Origin: Athripsodes cinereus
Taxonomy: Eukaryota > Arthropoda > Insecta > Trichoptera > Leptoceridae
Reading direction: 5' to 3'
DNA length: 64,000 nucleotides
Assembly (NCBI GenBank): GCA_947579605.1
Contig: OX388328.1
Coordinates: 11,387,684-11,451,683 of the forward strand
Each line of letters opens with the position of its first letter. Within the stretch, counting starts at the first letter, position 1. The position numbers were made by a program, and so were the translations under genes. Of the stretch, positions 50,284 to 60,998 are shown one piece after another. Below the pieces are notes generated by a model that saw only the letters and a program-made list of their open reading frames with translations, was not told the DNA's origin and made no database searches.

Positions 50284-50791
50284 TAGTGTTGTGGAATTCT
50301 CAAGAAATAATTTTTGGAGAAATTTCTCGGTAAATTTCTCAAAGTAGGTAGAGAATTTTCGGAGAATTTTTTTTATTTTTTATTTAACAGTATAATACAT
50401 AATAATAAATACTTTATTCAATCAATCAATAACAATGTACAAATTTTGAGACAATTTATCACCATTATGGCTACAATTAATTATAGAAACAAAAAAAATG
50501 TTAGGTACCTACATAGAAAAAAGTGATAATAACTTGATATAGAAAAATCTTGATGTTTGACACCCCACATGCCCATATTTAAGTTAAAAAAAAATTGCAG
50601 GTACGTACATGGAAAAAAGTGTTAATAACCTCTGATTCGGGCCTTAATCAGCCCCAAAAATTTTTGGATCAATTAGGTTGGCTGCAAAGTGTACTGGGCG
50701 AAAGGTCAAAATACCACTAAGAAAAATTATGGAGAGAAATTTCTCGTTCTCGAGAAATTTCTTTGGAGAATTTTCTCTTCTCACATCACTA
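50284..50791. mobile_element. hAT-type MITE inside repeat X
   Basis: Begins TAGTGTTGTGG and ends CACATCACTA; flanks GGCATATT / GGCATACC agree at 6 of 8. Ends rich in gagaaatttctc units. It interrupts a repeat X copy ('gacattcaggataggtggca' | 'ggcatacctcatcgctg'). Contains a further insert at about 50368-50700. Confidence 0.78.
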
Positions 50792-51088
50792 GGCATACCT
50801 CATCGCTGCTGAACTAAAGAGAGGGTGTTCTCTATGCGCCAATAAAAAAAATATCATTTTGGATAGGTACCGTAACTCAACACTGAATTTAAATATGTTA
50901 AATGTCTTATTCAAAATTGATTCCAAAATACTTATTGTTTTTTATCTCTAACAGGTAAGCAGAAAATAAATGTTTCAATTCTACCAAGTTATTTCATTTT
51001 ATGGCAATTCGATACGATGTTAAAAATAACCAAATTATTATCTATAATTTTTCTATCTATCTATCTATCTATGTTATACCATCATAGC

Positions 51089-52410
51089 TAGGGTTGCCAC
51101 CCCTACTTTATAATAAAGTACCTATTGTACTCTATTTCAGGTAATGGGCCACTTGCAGTCGTGGGGGATTTCAATAAAAATTATTGAATTAAGTAAATTT
51201 GAGGTCGGAAAACACAAATATGTCAGTTAAAAAAATTTAATATCTAAATTATGGAGTATTTTCAAAAATAAAATCCCAAATTTTTGACATTTGGCAAAAC
51301 ACGTTTTTGACAGCTGATGACGTCACGGAGTCCCATGTGTGTATGAGATTATAATTGTGGTGCGAAAGTTATTATGATTCACTGGACTCCGTGACGTCAC
51401 AGTGCCGCCATATCGTGTTTCATCACTCCGAGAAAATCCAATTTTTAAAAGCTAATATCTAAAGTAGCATTCACATTGCTTCACTATGGATGATCATCCA
51501 GAGTGTCAGGGTCAAACCTGTTCATCGAAAGTGAACACGTCTGTTCACACTTGTTCATCCTATGCTTTCACTACCATGTCAACACTCTCACTCATGTTGT
51601 ATAGTTTGACGTATTTTCGTACAAAAATAATTGAACAAATTCAAAAATGAAAAATAACACATAAAATAAATTAATATAGCTCTCGACTGCATAATAATTT
51701 TGTACATGATTCTGACATTCAACACAAATTCATAGAGAATAAAACAAATAATAAGATAAAACTTGTTTATGGTCGTTTCAGTGAAAGGACCTTTCATCAA
51801 AATTATGACGAGTGGTAATCTCTTTCCTCCGTCATCGCTAGTGATCACTATTGATGAAACACCCGTTCACACCTATTCATCTTGGAGGATTATCCGGAGT
51901 GATCACTGAAAGTGAACAAATGTGAACGACCCTTAAGAAAATAGTACAAGAAAAAGTAAAATAAATTGTGGCTGTGTTTCTTTCATATTAATTTACAATA
52001 CTATGTAATAAAAAAAAAACTGCAAGTGGCCCATTGTACTCTATACTTTATGAGCACACGAACATACTTTATTTCGCATGATTTGATTTCTTTGGGATTT
52101 CGAACAGTTAAGTCCTAAGTATTTTTTCATTAAACGAAATTTATCGATTGGTGCAAAACATCTCTGAATTTGATAAAAAAAAGAATTACTCATTTACTTT
52201 AATTTAAATATAGACTGTAAAGATGCTGTGCAATTGTTTACTAGAGATACTAATTTGATACAAACTGCAAAAAACAATGAAAAATATGTTTTTAAACATA
52301 ATAATAAATAAAGAAAAATAAATTGTACTTTATTTTGATACTATGTACTTTTTTTTCTTACCTATAACAACCAATGTACTTTAATTGCAAATAAAAAGGT
52401 GGCAACCCTA
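51089..52410. mobile_element. hAT-type element, 1.3 kb, exact 8-bp TSD, nested inserts
   Basis: TIRs TAGGGTTGCCACC / GGTGGCAACCCTA flanked by ATCATAGC at 51081-51088 and 52411-52418. A second element (about 51136-52032) inside has TIR ATGGGCCACTTGCAGT and 12-bp direct repeats attgtactctat at 51124-51135 and 52033-52044. No transposase ORF survives. Confidence 0.9.
51136..52032. mobile_element. Element nested in the hAT, TIR GGGCCACTTGCAGT
   Basis: gggccacttgcagt near the left edge and actgcaagtggccc at the right, about 890 bp. A further inverted pair (ttcac..gttcatc.. / ..tgaacaaatgtgaac) at about 51476-51932 suggests a third layer. The long direct flanks would suit a MULE, but this is unproven. 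Confidence 0.7.
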
Positions 52411-52930
52411 ATCATAGCATCTCCCGTGAGAAGGATAGCCAGTGTACAAATGGCATGTAAAAAACATGTTAATTATCCTCATGGTGCCAATAAAATCAAG
52501 ACATAATTAATAATTTTACTGAATTATATTTTGATTTAAGATATAAGATTAAATCTCCTACCTGGAGAAGAACTGGTCGCATTAATCACAAACACATAGC
52601 GATAAGAAACGTAAAAATTAAGGAAAAACGCGACAAAATATATTTCATGTTAATTTACAAATTTTAAAAGATACATATAGTAAATTAATGGCTTATTTAT
52701 TAAATAAACACAAATACAGCAGACGTAAATACACTGGAAATATGTTAAATATTAAAATAATAATTATCACTGTCCGATTATCACCGAACATAAAAAATCG
52801 TGTTATTGTTGTCAACACATCTTCAATCTTGTCTTGCGGGTTTTGTCAACATTATCAAAAATATTATTAAATGATAATAACCACATTCTTATTTGTTTAA
52901 TATATTAAAAAATAAACATATCACAGTTAC

Positions 52931-53090
52931 CTTTATCATATGAGGATGTTGTTTAGCAAATGAGTTTATTAAAAACTTCCACAAATCGTCAAATAAAATC
53001 TATAGTTTTTATCACTAAATTACCAAATTCCACAAAACTCCACCGACACTCGACAAGAGACGAACGATAGGAGATGATAGAATTAATGTT
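52931..53090 (-). promoter_or_regulatory. Possible noncoding first exon and promoter (Itpr?)
   Basis: The minus strand shows unique, less repetitive DNA ending at donor AAAG|gtaact (52930 downward), preceded by ATGATAAAG. If spliced to the acceptor at 31923 it would give a leader whose short ORF ends before the Itpr ATG. COA8 starts 1.3 kb away on the other strand. The donor is seen; the linkage is inference. Confidence 0.3.
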
Positions 53091-53297
53091 GCCAAGATAC
53101 GAATAATTTTCGTCATCAAAATATCACATGAAAGGTGGGCAAAGTTCACAAAGTAGGCGTATAGGTACACATATTTTAAATTTAATTAATATTTACAAGC
53201 TATTTAGACTTTTATTTATAGTTTTTTTGAAATATCAGAAAGGATTTTCATCATTTAAGTATAAAGAGCGTAAAAAAGCGATGATCTTAGAAAGCTT

Positions 53298-53640
53298 TTT
53301 AACGAATGTGTGATTTTGGATATTCGCGAATGCGAATATTTGTTGCCGACCGACATTCGCGAATGCGAATATTAAGTAGTTTAAATTTCTACAATTGCTC
53401 AAACATTAAAATTTCTACCCCCCCCCCCCCATCGCCAAATTTTCAAAATGGTATAGGAATTTAAAATATTTCAAAACTCCTCGGTTTTCTTAAAGAACAT
53501 TTTCATACAGTACCTTTTTCTACAACGTACCGGGTTAGTATCCGGTACTTCTACCGAATATCTGATACTTCACTACCAAAATAATATTCGCAAAACATTC
53601 GCATATTTTTTTGCGAATGCGAATATTCGTTACATCACTA
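53298..53640. mobile_element. hAT-type MITE with exact 8-bp target duplication
   Basis: Flanked by GAAAGCTT at 53290-53297 and 53641-53648. The right end is the inverse of TAGTGATGTAACGAATATTC. Interior shared with 36034-36440, including a poly(C)/(G) run and 'ttttcaaaatggtataggaa'. Confidence 0.9.
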
Positions 53641-53648
53641 GAAAGCTT

Positions 53649-54426
53649 ACTATGTTAACAGTAAAAATGTATATGATTGTGTACAATAATATAGTTAGAT
53701 ATGTCTTCTTTATATTTTTTATGATAAAATTTTCAGTCAGTATGGAAATAAAAATTCTTAATTTTATTTATATTCAAGTTTTCGTGAAAAGTGAGGCAAA
53801 TGTAAAGTGCGTAATTTATTATCTGTTGAAAGCGAATATTTCAAACAAGGTTTAATCAAACCATAATCCTACGAACTTATTTCCATCCATTGATTTTAAA
53901 TTTAGTATTTATTTTTCTATCTTCGATTTGATTTATCTTCTTTTGGTTTATTGTCGCTTAAACCATTGTAAGAAATTTCGACAAATTTAAGGTAGTTCTT
54001 GATTTGCTTACAACATTATTTGAATAAAGCAATGTGACAACTTCGTCACACAATGAAAAATAATGTTGTTTATTTTATTTATGGAGCACCCACATAAATA
54101 AAACTTGATTTACTCTACCGCCCTTATAAATTATTAAAAAAATAAAATAAAGTTGAACGATATCATGGAATTATAAGCAAATGCCTAAAAACGAAAAAAA
54201 TAATAAAATTAACCCTAAGCAAGTATTACCACTATAATGATCTTTGGATAATATTTTTGTCATGGCAGCACTGAAAGAAAATGTCAAAAAGTGATTAGTT
54301 TTGCAGGTTAAACGCAGTTACAAAATACAAAGTTAACAAAAAACAAATAATCTCTTCTTTCTGGAAAGATAACACATAAGTTTATTTATGTGTTATAAAA
54401 TAACGATTATATTAGTATAACATAAA
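53649..54426. other. COA8 upstream region
   Basis: AT-rich, with no ORF or repeat I recognise. Presumably holds the COA8 promoter and 5' UTR, but no clear TATA/Inr pair can be assigned. Confidence 0.35.
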
Positions 54427-54717
54427 ATGTCTAAAATAGCAAATAAACAGTTTTTATCGCGAATATATTACTCGCAATTATGTAAATATGCATCAACGAA
54501 ATCCGGAATCAGTATTACTAATAAAACTGCACAGAAAACAATAGCAGTAACTTACGATGAAATTGGATTGCCTGATAAACATTCTAATTTGCGTCCTGTA
54601 AAGTTCTATGTGCCACCCCAGGAGAGCGCACTGGAAAAGAGATATAGAGAACTCCGATTAGAAGCACAAGAATGGAATCAAAAATTTTGGAGTGAACACA
54701 ATCAGAGATTTATCAAA
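54427..54717 (+). CDS. COA8: COA8 exon 1
   Basis: Residues 1-97 of a COA8/APOPT1 homologue, a mitochondrial matrix-facing factor protecting complex IV assembly. The start is [20 protein letters not shown], a basic and hydroxylated N-terminus without acid residues, fitting a mitochondrial targeting sequence. Then [18 protein letters not shown] and [18 protein letters not shown], the conserved WNQ.FW block. Phase-0 donor AAA|gtaagt at 54718. The ATG is the first in frame. Confidence 0.93.
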
Positions 54718-54854
54718 GTAAGTTTATGATATTATTTTCTTATCTATGGATTCCTTGGAATAGAATATATCCTCCACTTTTTCTCTCAGTTTTCAAGGCA
54801 TAAAATATAGTCCTAAAAATATGTTTTAATATTTGAGACATCAGGCACATTACT

Positions 54855-55095
54855 TCTATACCATCACGGCATAATATCCCACTAGTGGGGTAGCTAGTAA
54901 ATAATCAAATTCAATAAACATTCATGCTGTCTTCTCCGTGCCAGCAAAATAAATAGACATTCAGAATGGGTGTCAAATCTCATCACTGAATTTAAGATGT
55001 TAAAGTCTTTATATTTTTTCAACTTCTGCCTTTTATGGGACATTTGAAAACTTACGGAAAGGAGTGAGACCATTCAATTTAGCAGTGAAGAAGTA
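54855..55095 (-). repeat. Repeat X copy in the COA8 intron, inverted
   Basis: 'ctataccatcacggcataat' (inverted tail), 'cttctccgtgccagc', 'agaatgggtgtcaaatctca' and 'cttacggaaaggagtgaga' follow the family order. Confidence 0.7.
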
Positions 55096-56008
55096 TAACA
55101 CGTACAAGCCGTTTTGAATGTCATATATTTTGTCAATGAGTCAATAACTTATATATTATGTTCATTCAATAAAGTTTGTTCAACTGGCTACTTAAAGTGA
55201 AAGTTGCTACGATGGTATAGATAGCTTTATTCTGCTGAAATATTTAATGAGGAATCTATGAATACAGTTTATTTATTTATTTACAAATATTTACGGCCAA
55301 AGCCTTTAACATGTTAAACCTCTGTATACATACAAAACATGTAAACAAAGGAAAGATCTGTTACAAAAAAGACACAAAACAATTAGTTAAAAAATGGCAA
55401 GTTTTGGTCATATGCACACTGCATTACAGATACATAATTCACTCCCAGAAGCAAATTAAGTCTACAGCGAGCTTTAATGTCTTGAAGAAGTTAGTAATTA
55501 GTGAGCAATTAAATTTAATTAACATGTTCACTGCCTAACAAAAAATAAGTTTCCTTCAAAAATGCCAGATATGTTTTTTCAAGTTTCTAATACTTGTTAA
55601 TTTGTATATTTATTACCGATTTAATTTATTTTTTTGTAAAAAAATTGTGGTACATTTGTTATACTTTAGAATAAGAGACACTTGCAAATACAACGCTCGT
55701 CAGCAATGTCCGTGTAAATCGACGAGTTCATAATGTTGAAGTGAATGATCACGAATCCATATAGTGGGCACCAAGCGCTAGACCCATGATACACGGATCC
55801 GTGTAGTAGGCACGCAACGTGTTAAAGTGATCAAATAGAGTATATCAAATTAGGACACTGTAGCTTGACCCCTTATACCAGGAGAAATTCTGATTGGGAC
55901 AATGCTTACGGTTTATTGTTAAGTAGTTGTTGATTGTTTCAATTTTATGTACCTATTATTATTAAAATTGTTTTGTTAAATAATAAAAAAATGTGTTTAT
56001 TTTTGTAG

Positions 56009-56218
56009 GAAAGAGAAAAGTTTATCGCAGCCAATAAAACTGAAGGTGAATCTGCATTAAACGCTGACAAAATGAGCGTCTTTTACAAAGAATTCTTGGA
56101 CGGAAACTGGAAAAGTCACGTCGCATACAATGTAGCTTGGTATCAAAGAAACTTAAAGATTCTCAGCTTAGCTGTGAAGGTACAAATAGATAATATGTGG
56201 AATAAAATAAAACGATAG
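56009..56218 (+). CDS. COA8: COA8 exon 2 (C-terminus)
   Basis: Residues 98-166 and stop. Acceptor ttttgtag. Encodes EREKFIAANKTEGESALNAD then MSVFYKEFLDGNWKSHVAYN and WYQRNLKILSLAVKVQI, ending IWNK-like NMWNKIKR. Matches the FYK.FL..N...H..YN..WY.RN signature of the family. Total 166 aa, slightly shorter than the human protein (about 190-200 aa). Only one intron, about 1.3 kb, carrying a repeat X copy. Confidence 0.93.
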   Translation, partial: EREKFIAANKTEGESALNADKMSVFYKEFLDGNWKSHVAYNVAWYQRNLKILSLAVKVQIDNMWNKIKR

Positions 56219-56689
56219 CAGAAATATAATAATTTATATGTATAATTAAAATGTATTAATTTATTTATATATATATATATATATAGAAATAAAAATATGT
56301 TCAAATGATTTATAATAGATGACTATGTACAAACATATGTTGTTTTTTATTTTGTCAGTGAAAGAAATATCAGAACAGCATAGATTTCCTACTCTTTTAG
56401 TTCTTCAATCTCTTCTGAAAAAGTAGGTAATGGTAAAACAAAATTTTGTCATGCCCAAAATATGTCGGATCTACAGATAATACAAAAAAATACTTTTTTA
56501 TATATTAAGTCATAATGTTTTGTAATATATCATTTGTTTCATAATTTCCATCTCAACATTATAATGTAAAAAAGCGAAATTTTGTAATTCTGTTATTATT
56601 GTATTTTGTTTTTTTTTTTTATATTTATAATATTACTGTAGATATGCATATTAATGTCTGTTTTTTTTTTGTTTTGTTTTTTGATTTTA

Positions 56690-56830
56690 ATAACCGGGTT
56701 AGTTGAAAGACATCGCATTTTAGCGATAAACTCGCCCTCTGTACATTGAATTGTATAAATGATATTTTCTATGTTAATTTGTATTATTGTAAACAATGTT
56801 CAGTGAAGAATAAAATAAATCAATAAATAA
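56690..56830 (+). mobile_element. LINE 3' UTR repeat (TAAACTCGCCC family)
   Basis: 'aaccgggttagttgaaagac', 'gcgataaactcgccctctgt', ending 'cagtgaagaataaaataaat'. Downstream of COA8. Confidence 0.6.
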
Positions 56831-57144
56831 TACAAATGATAAAATTATGCACTTTTTCCTTTTTATTTTGCTCTCCTGTAAAACGACAATTTTGCAGATC
56901 CGATGTTACATTTTGGGCATGCCGATTTGTAAGACATACAATATCTTCAATTCAGCAGAGATGCGGTATACGCCAAGTATTCTGAATGTCTATATAAATG
57001 TATGGTATGATTTACATTTCGCTTGTTATACTTAGTGGGTTCACCATTTACACATTTGTGAGAAATACAACAACTGCAGCTCTACAACTCTTGGCGGCAG
57101 TTCTTGTTCTCTCACAAAATTCATCTGCATTCTCTCCTGTCTAA

Positions 57145-57662
57145 TGGGGTGTTCACATTTGGCGAATATCGCCAGGCGAATTTCAAAATATATTGCCAGG
57201 CGAAAAAACAAAATTCGTTGGACATCCATTGATCCTCACACCTGTTCACACAGTCCATAAATATAGAAACGATCTGTCAGATGCGCTTTGATTTTGACAC
57301 TGTTTTCAAAATGGCGGACGTCGAGATGGAGATCGCGAAGTGTTTATTTTTAGTTGAAAATGTTATAGTAGAGGTTATAAGGCGCCTTTTAATTAAGGAA
57401 ACAAACGCCACAAACCAACAACAAAGATAACATTATAAAATTTATAGGTTATTAAGTTTTTACCATAGATACGAACGCCGCGCATATCTGCGCATGCGCA
57501 AATCGTTCAATCGGCCGAAATAGTTGGAAGGTGGTCAACTTGAGACGATATCGTTTCTACTGGTTTTTATCGTTTCAGACTAGCTGTCATTTTGTTCACA
57601 TGGTTCAAATGGCTGGCGATATTTTGGTGCCTGGCGATATTCGCCAAAGTGAGAACACCACA
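57145..57662. mobile_element. PIF/Harbinger-like element, TAA target duplication
   Basis: Ends TGGGGTGTTCACATTTGGCG and (inverse) TGTGGTGTTCTCACTTTGGC with sub-terminal gcgaatatcgcc palindromes, flanked by TAA at 57142-57144 and 57663-57665. An internal ATG (57311) opens MADVEMEIAKCLFLVENVIV and stops after about 40 codons, perhaps the start of a lost nuclease ORF. Confidence 0.78.
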
Positions 57663-57839
57663 TAAGGCAGCTGTCCCCCAGCACCATACAGTTTGATGTA
57701 GCCTCGTTCATCCACCGAAGCTTATTGTGAGAGAGACAGTGAATAAATAAAATAGGTTTTATGCAACAAGCTAGTAATAATAACTATCCTGGTTATAAAG
57801 TTGATATTTTCAACCGACGGTACTTGGTGGAAATTCATG

Positions 57840-57945
57840 TTGAATTTCCTTTTCGCCAGCCTGATGATGAGAGCGGAAGCTCTTGAAAGCCGGCTCGCGT
57901 CCAATAAAAAGTCACCGTGGATATACTACAAATAAGTGTTTTTAT
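57840..57945 (+). mobile_element. Penelope-type terminal repeat with hammerhead-like core
   Basis: CTGATGA - T - GAGAGC ggaa GCTCTT - GAA - palindrome AGCCGGCT - C, then 'ccaataaaaagtcaccgtgg'. Diverged relatives at 36850-36920 (inverted) and 37055-37110. Stem I is poor (about two pairs), so activity is doubtful. Confidence 0.5.
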
Positions 57946-58389
57946 TTTAATTAATTTTTATCCTGGTTATATTTTTTTGGAGACGTGAAGAACTGTATAT
58001 TCAACATGAGCATATAGTCCTCTAGTTATTGCTGCGCAAGATCTTGCGATAGAAGTACAGATTAGCAATACAAGGGAGAGCTATTTAATTTCAGGGACTT
58101 ATGGATAATGGAAATTATAACTACCCGACATAATAACTGGAATAACAGGTAATTAAAAAAATCACAAGTTATGTTGGGAATATCAAGAATTCTTTGTTGC
58201 TGAGTTTAAACACAACATGCTAAATATGATAAGGTTAATCCGAAAGTTATCACTCAAGCCAGTTTACAACTAATTTGTAAGCATTGGGATGTCTTTCCCA
58301 CTTCTTCCAAATGTATTTTGTACAATGATACATCATGTAAACATGGTTCTCCAAATGGAATGTCACAAGTCTTCAGATAATTTATTTTT

Positions 58390-58997
58390 TTATTCTTCGA
58401 TTTCACATTTAATTATATGATCATCATCTGGTTTCGAACATTCTGGAGATTGTAGCGGCATCATAAAAGATTCAATTGGCAGCGGTTTGATTATTTGCGG
58501 ATTTCTATAATTCAATTCTTGCATTTCTTCCGATATCGTCTCCATAATTTTAATTCTTACATTCATCACATGTTCATTATCAAACTTTTTTAACAACGGT
58601 AATAAACTCATTAAAAATAGATAATCTTCATCAAATTCCATATCTGTTTTTTTAGCACATTTCTTTATTATTTTATCTCCTATTTTCCTATTCGATTCCA
58701 AATCTGAATCACTTGAATTGTCGCTTTCATCACTTTTCAAAGTTTTCTTAATTTTCGTGCTTCGTTTCTTCTTTGAAAGATCATGTGTTGATGACGATGA
58801 AGCACTAAGCCCAGACAATTTCTTTCCACGACGTTTTTTCTTTACCATGACATCTCTCAAAAAGCTCATTTCTTTGAAATATTGCCATTTTTCGTGTTTT
58901 GTTTCTACTTTTCCGTTTCTTAACGCAATTATTTGTAATTTTAAGAACTTTCTGTATGTGTTTCTTAAATTAATCCACACTTTTTTCACCACATTAC
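58390..58997 (-). CDS. MADF-BESS protein, exon 2
   Basis: Residues 55-256 and stop. Acceptor ttctag. Completes MADF (VVKKVWINLRNTYRKFLKLQ). A lysine/serine-rich linker follows with KKKRRGKK and KKKRST clusters that look like nuclear localisation signals, an acidic serine patch (SDESDNSSDSDLES), and a C-terminal BESS motif (DEDYLFLMSLLPLLKKFDNE), the protein-interaction helix pair. Full length 256 aa, usual for the family. The intron (58998-59451) carries an RTE fragment. Confidence 0.92.
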
Positions 58998-59099
58998 CTA
59001 GAACATAAATAAAAAGAATTATATATACAATACATTGACATCTCAACTTTATAGGTGAATAACTCAACAATTTCAAAAATCAAACTTTTTAGTGCCCCA

Positions 59100-59395
59100 C
59101 ATTGATTGCTCGGTTCCATAAATCAACAACCAGATATTTCATTGATAAACAGGGTAGGCGAAATGAGGCAACTCCTCAACAGAATCAGCCAACAACGAGC
59201 TAACTGGAGTGGCCACAACATCAGGCACCCAGGCCTGCTTATCACCATCGCGGGGGGCAAGACAGAAGGCAGAAACGGTAGAGGCCGACCAAGAGACACT
59301 TATATGGACCAACTGGAGAAGGACATGAACTGTAGCACATACGTAGAACTAAAGAGACTAGCTGAAAATAGGGAGGAATGAAGAAGAAAATCTAA
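59100..59395 (+). pseudogene. RTE-like LINE fragment in the MADF gene intron
   Basis: An open frame of about 90 codons: VGEMRQLLNRISQQRANWSG, HNIRHPGLLITIAGGKTEGR, GRGRPRDTYMDQLEKDM. This is the C-terminal block of an RTE-type ORF, on the strand opposite to the host gene. Confidence 0.8.
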
Positions 59396-59451
59396 ACTCG
59401 CTGCAGAACAATTCAATGGATTGTAACTCACTACATATATAGTTTACTTAC

Positions 59452-59614
59452 CGTCGACTCGCATTTTATTTCCAATATTTTTCCATAACACATTCTTTAG
59501 ATCAGTATCTTTGTAATATTTTAATTTGCTGTCCCACAAACGAGGCTCTTTGCGTACATGATCGATTAACAAATCCTTGTTGACGAATTTGTATTCCGGC
59601 ACCATTTTCAACAT
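59452..59614 (-). CDS. MADF-BESS protein, exon 1
   Basis: Residues 1-55. MLKMVPEYKFVNKDLLIDHV starts the MADF (Myb/SANT-like) domain: LLIDHVRKEPRLWD, then DTDLKNVLWKNIGNKM. A nearby in-frame second ATG is an alternative start. Donor gtaagt, phase 1 out. MADF-BESS proteins bind DNA and act as insect transcriptional regulators (Adf1/Dip3 type). Whether this one activates or represses cannot be told. Confidence 0.92.
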
Positions 59615-60185
59615 TATTGCAAATTAAATATTATTTTATTTATTTATTATTTAAAAATATATGGTCCATTTGTTTTGTTTTACTTATTTATAATCTGCGA
59701 GTTGGAATTAACAAATATATACTATTTTAAATTACTTTTGATTATTTTGATACAAATTTCTGACATCAAACGTCACTGTCACTTTTTGAAGCCATAAACA
59801 ATGAAAAAAAATATTCATAAACATTAATTTACTGCCATCTATTGTGTACCACTATAACCAACATCTCACATGTATGAATGTGGAAATTTAGAAGCGTGTT
59901 GCAATGAAATGAATGCGGTTAATTTTCATAAAATTTCCTTTACTTTATCACAGGTGGGGATAATACCTTTCCTGACGGAATGTCAATTGGCATCTCCCTT
60001 CAGTGGAGTAATCAGTAGACCTACTATGTAATACCTAATAAAAAAAAATTTGCACAAAAAAAAGAATACAATAAATAGGTACCTACTTAAAAAAAAACAT
60101 TGCTACTGAACAAATAATTTTGTGCAATGTGCGAGTTTATCGCAGAAGCGCGATATCTTCCAACTAATTTTATAAAAATAATATG

Positions 60186-60312
60186 TACTACTACTATACC
60201 ATTACGCTATACCTATCCCACAAGTGGGGTAACCAGTAGATCAGCTGCATATAACTAATAAACATGCAAACTGTCTTCTCTGTGCCAATAAATAAACTAA
60301 GACGTCCAGAGG
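60186..60312 (-). repeat. Repeat X 3' portion, inverted
   Basis: 'tactactactataccattac', 'cccacaagtggggtaaccag' and 'aaactgtcttctctgtgcca' form the reversed 3' part. It abuts the foldback element starting at 60312. Confidence 0.7.
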
Positions 60313-60670
60313 CCTGAGTCAACAACACACTTTCGTCTCACGTTCCCGCTCCGTTAGCGTTCGGGTGCAGACGATGTTGCAAGCAAGTGTCAATTTCGTT
60401 GCTAAGATACACAATAGTTACGAAAATTAACACTTTGGCGCAAAGTGTGTTATTGACTCAGGCCTCTGAGGCCTGAGTCAACAACACACTATCGCGTCAC
60501 GTTCCCGCTCCGCTAGCGTTCGGGTGCAGACGATGTTGCGCTTAAGTGTTAATTTTCGTAACTATTGTGTATCTTAGCAACGAAATTGACACTTGCTTGC
60601 AACTTCGTCTGCACCCGAACGCTAACGGAGCGGGAACGTGACGCGAAAGTGTGTTATTGACTCAGGCCTC
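60312..60670. repeat. Complex foldback with duplicated arm
   Basis: An arm of about 123 bases (ggcctgagtcaacaacacac ...) at 60312-60434 is inverted at 60545-60668. The loop (60435-60544) itself holds a second, partial foldback around 'cctctgagg' plus another copy of the first half arm. The sequence 'acgttcccgctccg.tagcg' appears three times. CpG-rich compared with its surroundings. Confidence 0.88.
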
Positions 60671-60998
60671 TGGACGGGTGGCAAACATCGTCACTGCTGA
60701 ATGTGACAATATTATGTGTAAAAACCAATATTTATTTCTAGGTTAAAAAAAATGTTGTTGAGTTTGTCTGCACATGAATGTTTAAAACTGTCTGGTTTTT
60801 TCTGCAGCGCCAAGTCTAAATCCACTGCCAATAATTTTATATTCTTGCCACTATTCTTCTTCTTATTTTGTTTGGCTTTTCACCCATTTAGAGTGTTTTC
60901 GCCAGGAAACAGTATGAACTCTTCACATAGAGTAACCCAAAACTCCATTTGCTTAGACCTACTTATGCAAATATATATTATCTAGAGAAACCAGTTAA

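Larger units (their letters stand above)
31924..52930. other. Long non-coding region, probable 5' intron of Itpr or intergenic
   Basis: About 21 kb with no supported coding exon. It is occupied by SINEs, LINE fragments, MITEs and repeat X copies listed individually. Stretches without a recognised element include 35,800-36,030, 37,830-38,270, 38,620-39,520, 42,720-43,250, 44,320-44,720, 47,140-47,960 and 48,160-48,760. Confidence 0.6.
56219..58389. other. Intergenic region between COA8 and the MADF-BESS gene
   Basis: COA8 3' side: aataaa-type signals near 56,286 after a (TA)n run. Then a LINE 3' repeat (56690-56830), a Harbinger-like element (57145-57662), a Penelope-type terminal repeat (57840-57945) and a MITE relative (58240-58370). 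The two genes are transcribed convergently. Confidence 0.6.
59615..60998. other. Region between the MADF-BESS promoter side and the retrotransposon
   Basis: Contains a LINE 3' repeat (about 60112-60180, inverted), a repeat X piece (60186-60312) and a complex foldback (60312-60670). An ORF at 60752-60985 looks like chance. The MADF-BESS promoter should lie at about 59,615-59,880, but no core element is clear. Confidence 0.5.

Noticed and set aside
60752..60985. 77-codon hydrophobic ORF with Phe-rich run
   Set aside because: No family, no splice or promoter context, next to repeats; probably chance in T-rich DNA.
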